Below are positions 15,103-16,835 of a DNA stretch of 16,835 nt, piece by piece; position 1 is the first letter of the stretch; each line of letters starts with the position of its first letter. The DNA comes from CAYLUN01 sp964386865 (GTDB lineage Bacteria; Verrucomicrobiota; Kiritimatiellia; RFP12; UBA1067). The notes beneath the pieces are model-generated. The model searched no databases. It was not told the DNA's origin and was given only the letters and a program-made list of their open reading frames with translations. Where the stretch lies: positions 1 to 16,835 of the forward strand of contig CAYLUN010000109.1 in NCBI GenBank assembly GCA_964386865.1. Reading direction: 5' to 3'. The position numbers and the translations under genes were made by a program.

Positions 15103-15746
15103 CTGAGCAACAGCGCGAAGATAACAGGAGGCGTTTCGCCGATAAGGCGGCGGGGTGGGACATGAATCCCGCTCGGGTCGCGCTTGCGCGTGCGGTCGTG
15201 CAAGCGATACGCGCGTCCGTGCCGTTGCGGCCGGATATGGCGGTGATGGATTTCGGCGCGGGCACCGGGCTGGTGTCGGTTGGGCTGCTGCCCGAAGTCG
15301 GCGAGGTGACGGCGGTGGACGCTTCGGGAGAGATGTTGCGAGCGCTTGGCGAGAAGGTGAAAGCGCTCGGGGTCGTCAACCTGCACACGCAGCAGTGCGA
15401 CGTTGGCGAGGCGGCGCAGCCGCCCGAGCGGTTTGACCTGATTGTGAGTTCGATGGTTCTGCACCACCTGCCTGACGTTGCGAAGGTGCTCAGCCATCTG
15501 CGGCCGGCGCTCCGCTCCGGCGGCTGGATCGCGCTGGCGGATTTGGACGCGGAAGACGGGACGTTCCACGCCGACCCGACGGGTATCTTTCATCACGGCT
15601 TTGAGCGCGGTGCGGTTTGCCGCTGGCTGAACGAGGCTGGTTTTACGGCCGCCACGGCACGCGACGCGTATAGCATCACGCGGCTGGGCTCGGACGGCGT
15701 GCTCCGCACCTACCCGGTCTTTCTGGTGACGGCGCGGGCGGGGTAA
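15099..15746 (+). CDS. Class I SAM-dependent methyltransferase
   Basis: This 215-residue cytoplasmic methyltransferase starts with GTG overlapping the fusion-protein stop by four bases. SAM-binding motif I is VMDFGAGTG (49-57), with an acidic residue at D74 (VDAS) for the ribose; later motifs are FDLIVSSMVLHHLPD and LRSGGWIALADLDAEDG. The N-terminus FADKAAGWDMNPARVALA and the stretch DGTFHADPTGIFHHGF resemble a group of UbiE-like small-molecule methyltransferases, but the acceptor cannot be told. Coupling to the RND pump suggests a role in modifying or detoxifying a pump substrate, or simply co-regulation. There is no signal peptide. Confidence 0.88.
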   Translation: MTEQQREDNRRRFADKAAGWDMNPARVALARAVVQAIRASVPLRPDMAVMDFGAGTGLVSVGLLPEVGEVTAVDASGEMLRALGEKVKALGVVNLHTQQCDVGEAAQPPERFDLIVSSMVLHHLPDVAKVLSHLRPALRSGGWIALADLDAEDGTFHADPTGIFHHGFERGAVCRWLNEAGFTAATARDAYSITRLGSDGVLRTYPVFLVTARAG

Positions 15747-15771
15747 TGTACACGGATCCCATTCGCTAGGC

Positions 15772-16835
15772 ATGAAACGAGACAAACAAAGTTCCAGGGC
15801 GGAGAAGCCGACAGCCACCAATGCCATTCTGGAGAGCATCTCCGACGGCGTGTTCACGGTGGACGGTGAGTGGCGCGTGACCTCCTTCAACCGGGCGGCT
15901 GAGAAGATCACAGGCGTACCCCGTAAAGAAGCTATAGGCCGCCGTTGTGCTGAAGTGTTTCGTTCCAGCATGTGCGGCGCGGAGTGCGCCCTGCAGAAGA
16001 CGCTGAAGACGGGACGCCCGATCATCGGCAAGTCCGGCTATATCATCAACGCCGACGGGGAGCGTATCCCGATCAGCATCTCGACGGCGGTGCTCAAGGA
16101 TGCGGATGGAAAGGTGACCGGCGGGGCGGAAGTCTTCCGCGACCTCTCGGAGATTGACGCGCTGCGCCGCGAGCTTGAGGGCCGCGTGCGCGTGGGCGAA
16201 CTGGTCAGCCACAGCCCGGTCATGCAGAAGCTTTTCGAGGTGCTGCCCGCGATTGCGGCGAGCCCCAGCACGGTGCTGATCCAGGGCGAGACAGGAACGG
16301 GCAAGGAGCTGATGGCGCGGACGCTGCATGCCCTCAGCCCGCGCAAGGACGGGCCGTTCATCGCGGTCAACTGCGGGGCGCTGCCGGACACGCTGCTGGA
16401 GTCGGAGCTGTTCGGCTACAAGGCGGGGGCTTTCACCGGCGCGGCCAAGGACAAGCCGGGACGCTTCGCGCTGGCCAAGGGCGGCACGTTGTTTCTCGAC
16501 GAGATCGGCGAGGTGAGCCCGGCGCTGCAGGTGCGGCTGCTGCGCGTGCTACAGGAGCGGGTCTACGAGCCGCTGGGCTCCACCCGCTCCGAGAAGGCCG
16601 ACGTGCGGGTGATCGTGGCGAGCAACCGCGATCTGTTGGAGCAGTGCCGTAAGGGCGAGTTCCGCGAAGATCTCTACTACCGAGTCAACGTGGTGCGCGT
16701 CGAACTGCCGCCGCTGCGCCGCCGCCAAGAGGACATCCCCTTGCTGGCGGAACAGTTCATCGCACGCTTCAACCGCTTGCAGAACAAGACGGTGGGCGGC
16801 ATCGCGCCCGAGGCGCTCTCGCTGCTGATGGCGCA
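15772..16835 (+). CDS. PAS-AAA+ sigma-54-dependent transcriptional activator, 3'-truncated
   Basis: The first 354 residues of a bacterial enhancer-binding protein are present; the C-terminal DNA-binding domain lies past the window end. Residues about 15-125 form a PAS sensor (ILESISDGVFTVDGEWRV, FNRAAEKITGVPRKEAIG), which carries three cysteines at C59, C68 and C72 (C-x8-C-x3-C). The AAA+ domain follows from about 144: Walker A GETGTGKE (172-179), the sigma-54 contact loop GAFTGA (219-224), Walker B GGTLFLDEIGE (237-247), and FREDLYYRVNVV (297-308). ATG 15772 lies 25 bases after the methyltransferase stop, with only a weak ribosome site; it may be read with the efflux operon. No receiver domain precedes the PAS, so it senses its signal directly. 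Targets unknown. Confidence 0.93.
   Translation, partial: MKRDKQSSRAEKPTATNAILESISDGVFTVDGEWRVTSFNRAAEKITGVPRKEAIGRRCAEVFRSSMCGAECALQKTLKTGRPIIGKSGYIINADGERIPISISTAVLKDADGKVTGGAEVFRDLSEIDALRRELEGRVRVGELVSHSPVMQKLFEVLPAIAASPSTVLIQGETGTGKELMARTLHALSPRKDGPFIAVNCGALPDTLLESELFGYKAGAFTGAAKDKPGRFALAKGGTLFLDEIGEVSPALQVRLLRVLQERVYEPLGSTRSEKADVRVIVASNRDLLEQCRKGEFREDLYYRVNVVRVELPPLRRRQEDIPLLAEQFIARFNRLQNKTVGGIAPEALSLLMA

Noticed and set aside
15766..16329. Minus-strand frame over the sigma-54 activator
   Set aside because: The plus frame from 15772 encodes PAS, Walker A, GAFTGA and Walker B without a stop; the minus frame has no motif.
1..16835. tRNA, rRNA, CRISPR array, insertion sequence or attachment site
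   Set aside because: I saw no spaced direct repeats, transposase or integrase motifs, terminal inverted repeats or cloverleaf-like sequence on either strand.

Overview
The window is GC-rich bacterial DNA, densely packed with genes. It holds a truncated autotransporter-type beta-strand repeat protein and a secreted formylglycine-type sulfatase beside a secreted type B carboxylesterase. It also carries a Hyb-type membrane-bound [NiFe] hydrogenase and a sigma-54 activator. The repeat protein plus sulfatase combination is common in the PVC group (Verrucomicrobiota, Kiritimatiellota, Lentisphaerota), so an anaerobic or facultative PVC-like bacterium is my best guess. That is an inference from gene content only; no rRNA or other marker gene is present.

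Layout. (1) 1-543 (+): the C-terminal end of a repeat-rich surface protein, followed by two tandem hairpins at 558-647. (2) 672-3697 (+): a secreted carboxylesterase and a secreted sulfatase joined by an ATGA overlap, probably a small polysaccharide- or ester-degrading operon. (3) 9265 down to 3739 (-): five tightly spaced genes in the order small subunit, four-cluster ferredoxin, NrfD-type membrane protein, large subunit, maturation protease. This matches E. coli hybO-hybA-hybB-hybC-hybD. No nickel or CN/CO ligand insertion genes (hypA-F) lie in the window. (4) 9513-10153 (+): divergent from the hydrogenase, a 59-residue four-cysteine protein joined by a GTGA overlap to a YiiD_C-type hotdog thioesterase. 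(5) 10258-10662 (+): a strong promoter and a thioredoxin with an unusual R-C-P-P-C active site. (6) 10726-15746 (+): a promoter with an inverted repeat over its -35 box, then an RND efflux pump, its membrane fusion protein and a class I methyltransferase, all overlapping. (7) 15772 to the window end (+): a PAS-AAA+ sigma-54 activator with a cysteine-rich PAS domain, cut by the window edge.

How they may work together. The Hyb complex would oxidise H2 on the periplasmic face, pass electrons through the HybA-like ferredoxin to the HybB-like membrane protein, and reduce quinone. The esterase and sulfatase would remove ester and sulfate groups from complex substrates outside the cytoplasm. The RND pump and fusion protein would export an unknown substrate and need an outer-membrane factor encoded elsewhere. 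The methyltransferase is translationally coupled to the pump, which suggests a shared substrate or condition. The least familiar pieces are the small Cys protein with the thioesterase, the CPPC thioredoxin and the cysteine-rich PAS regulator.
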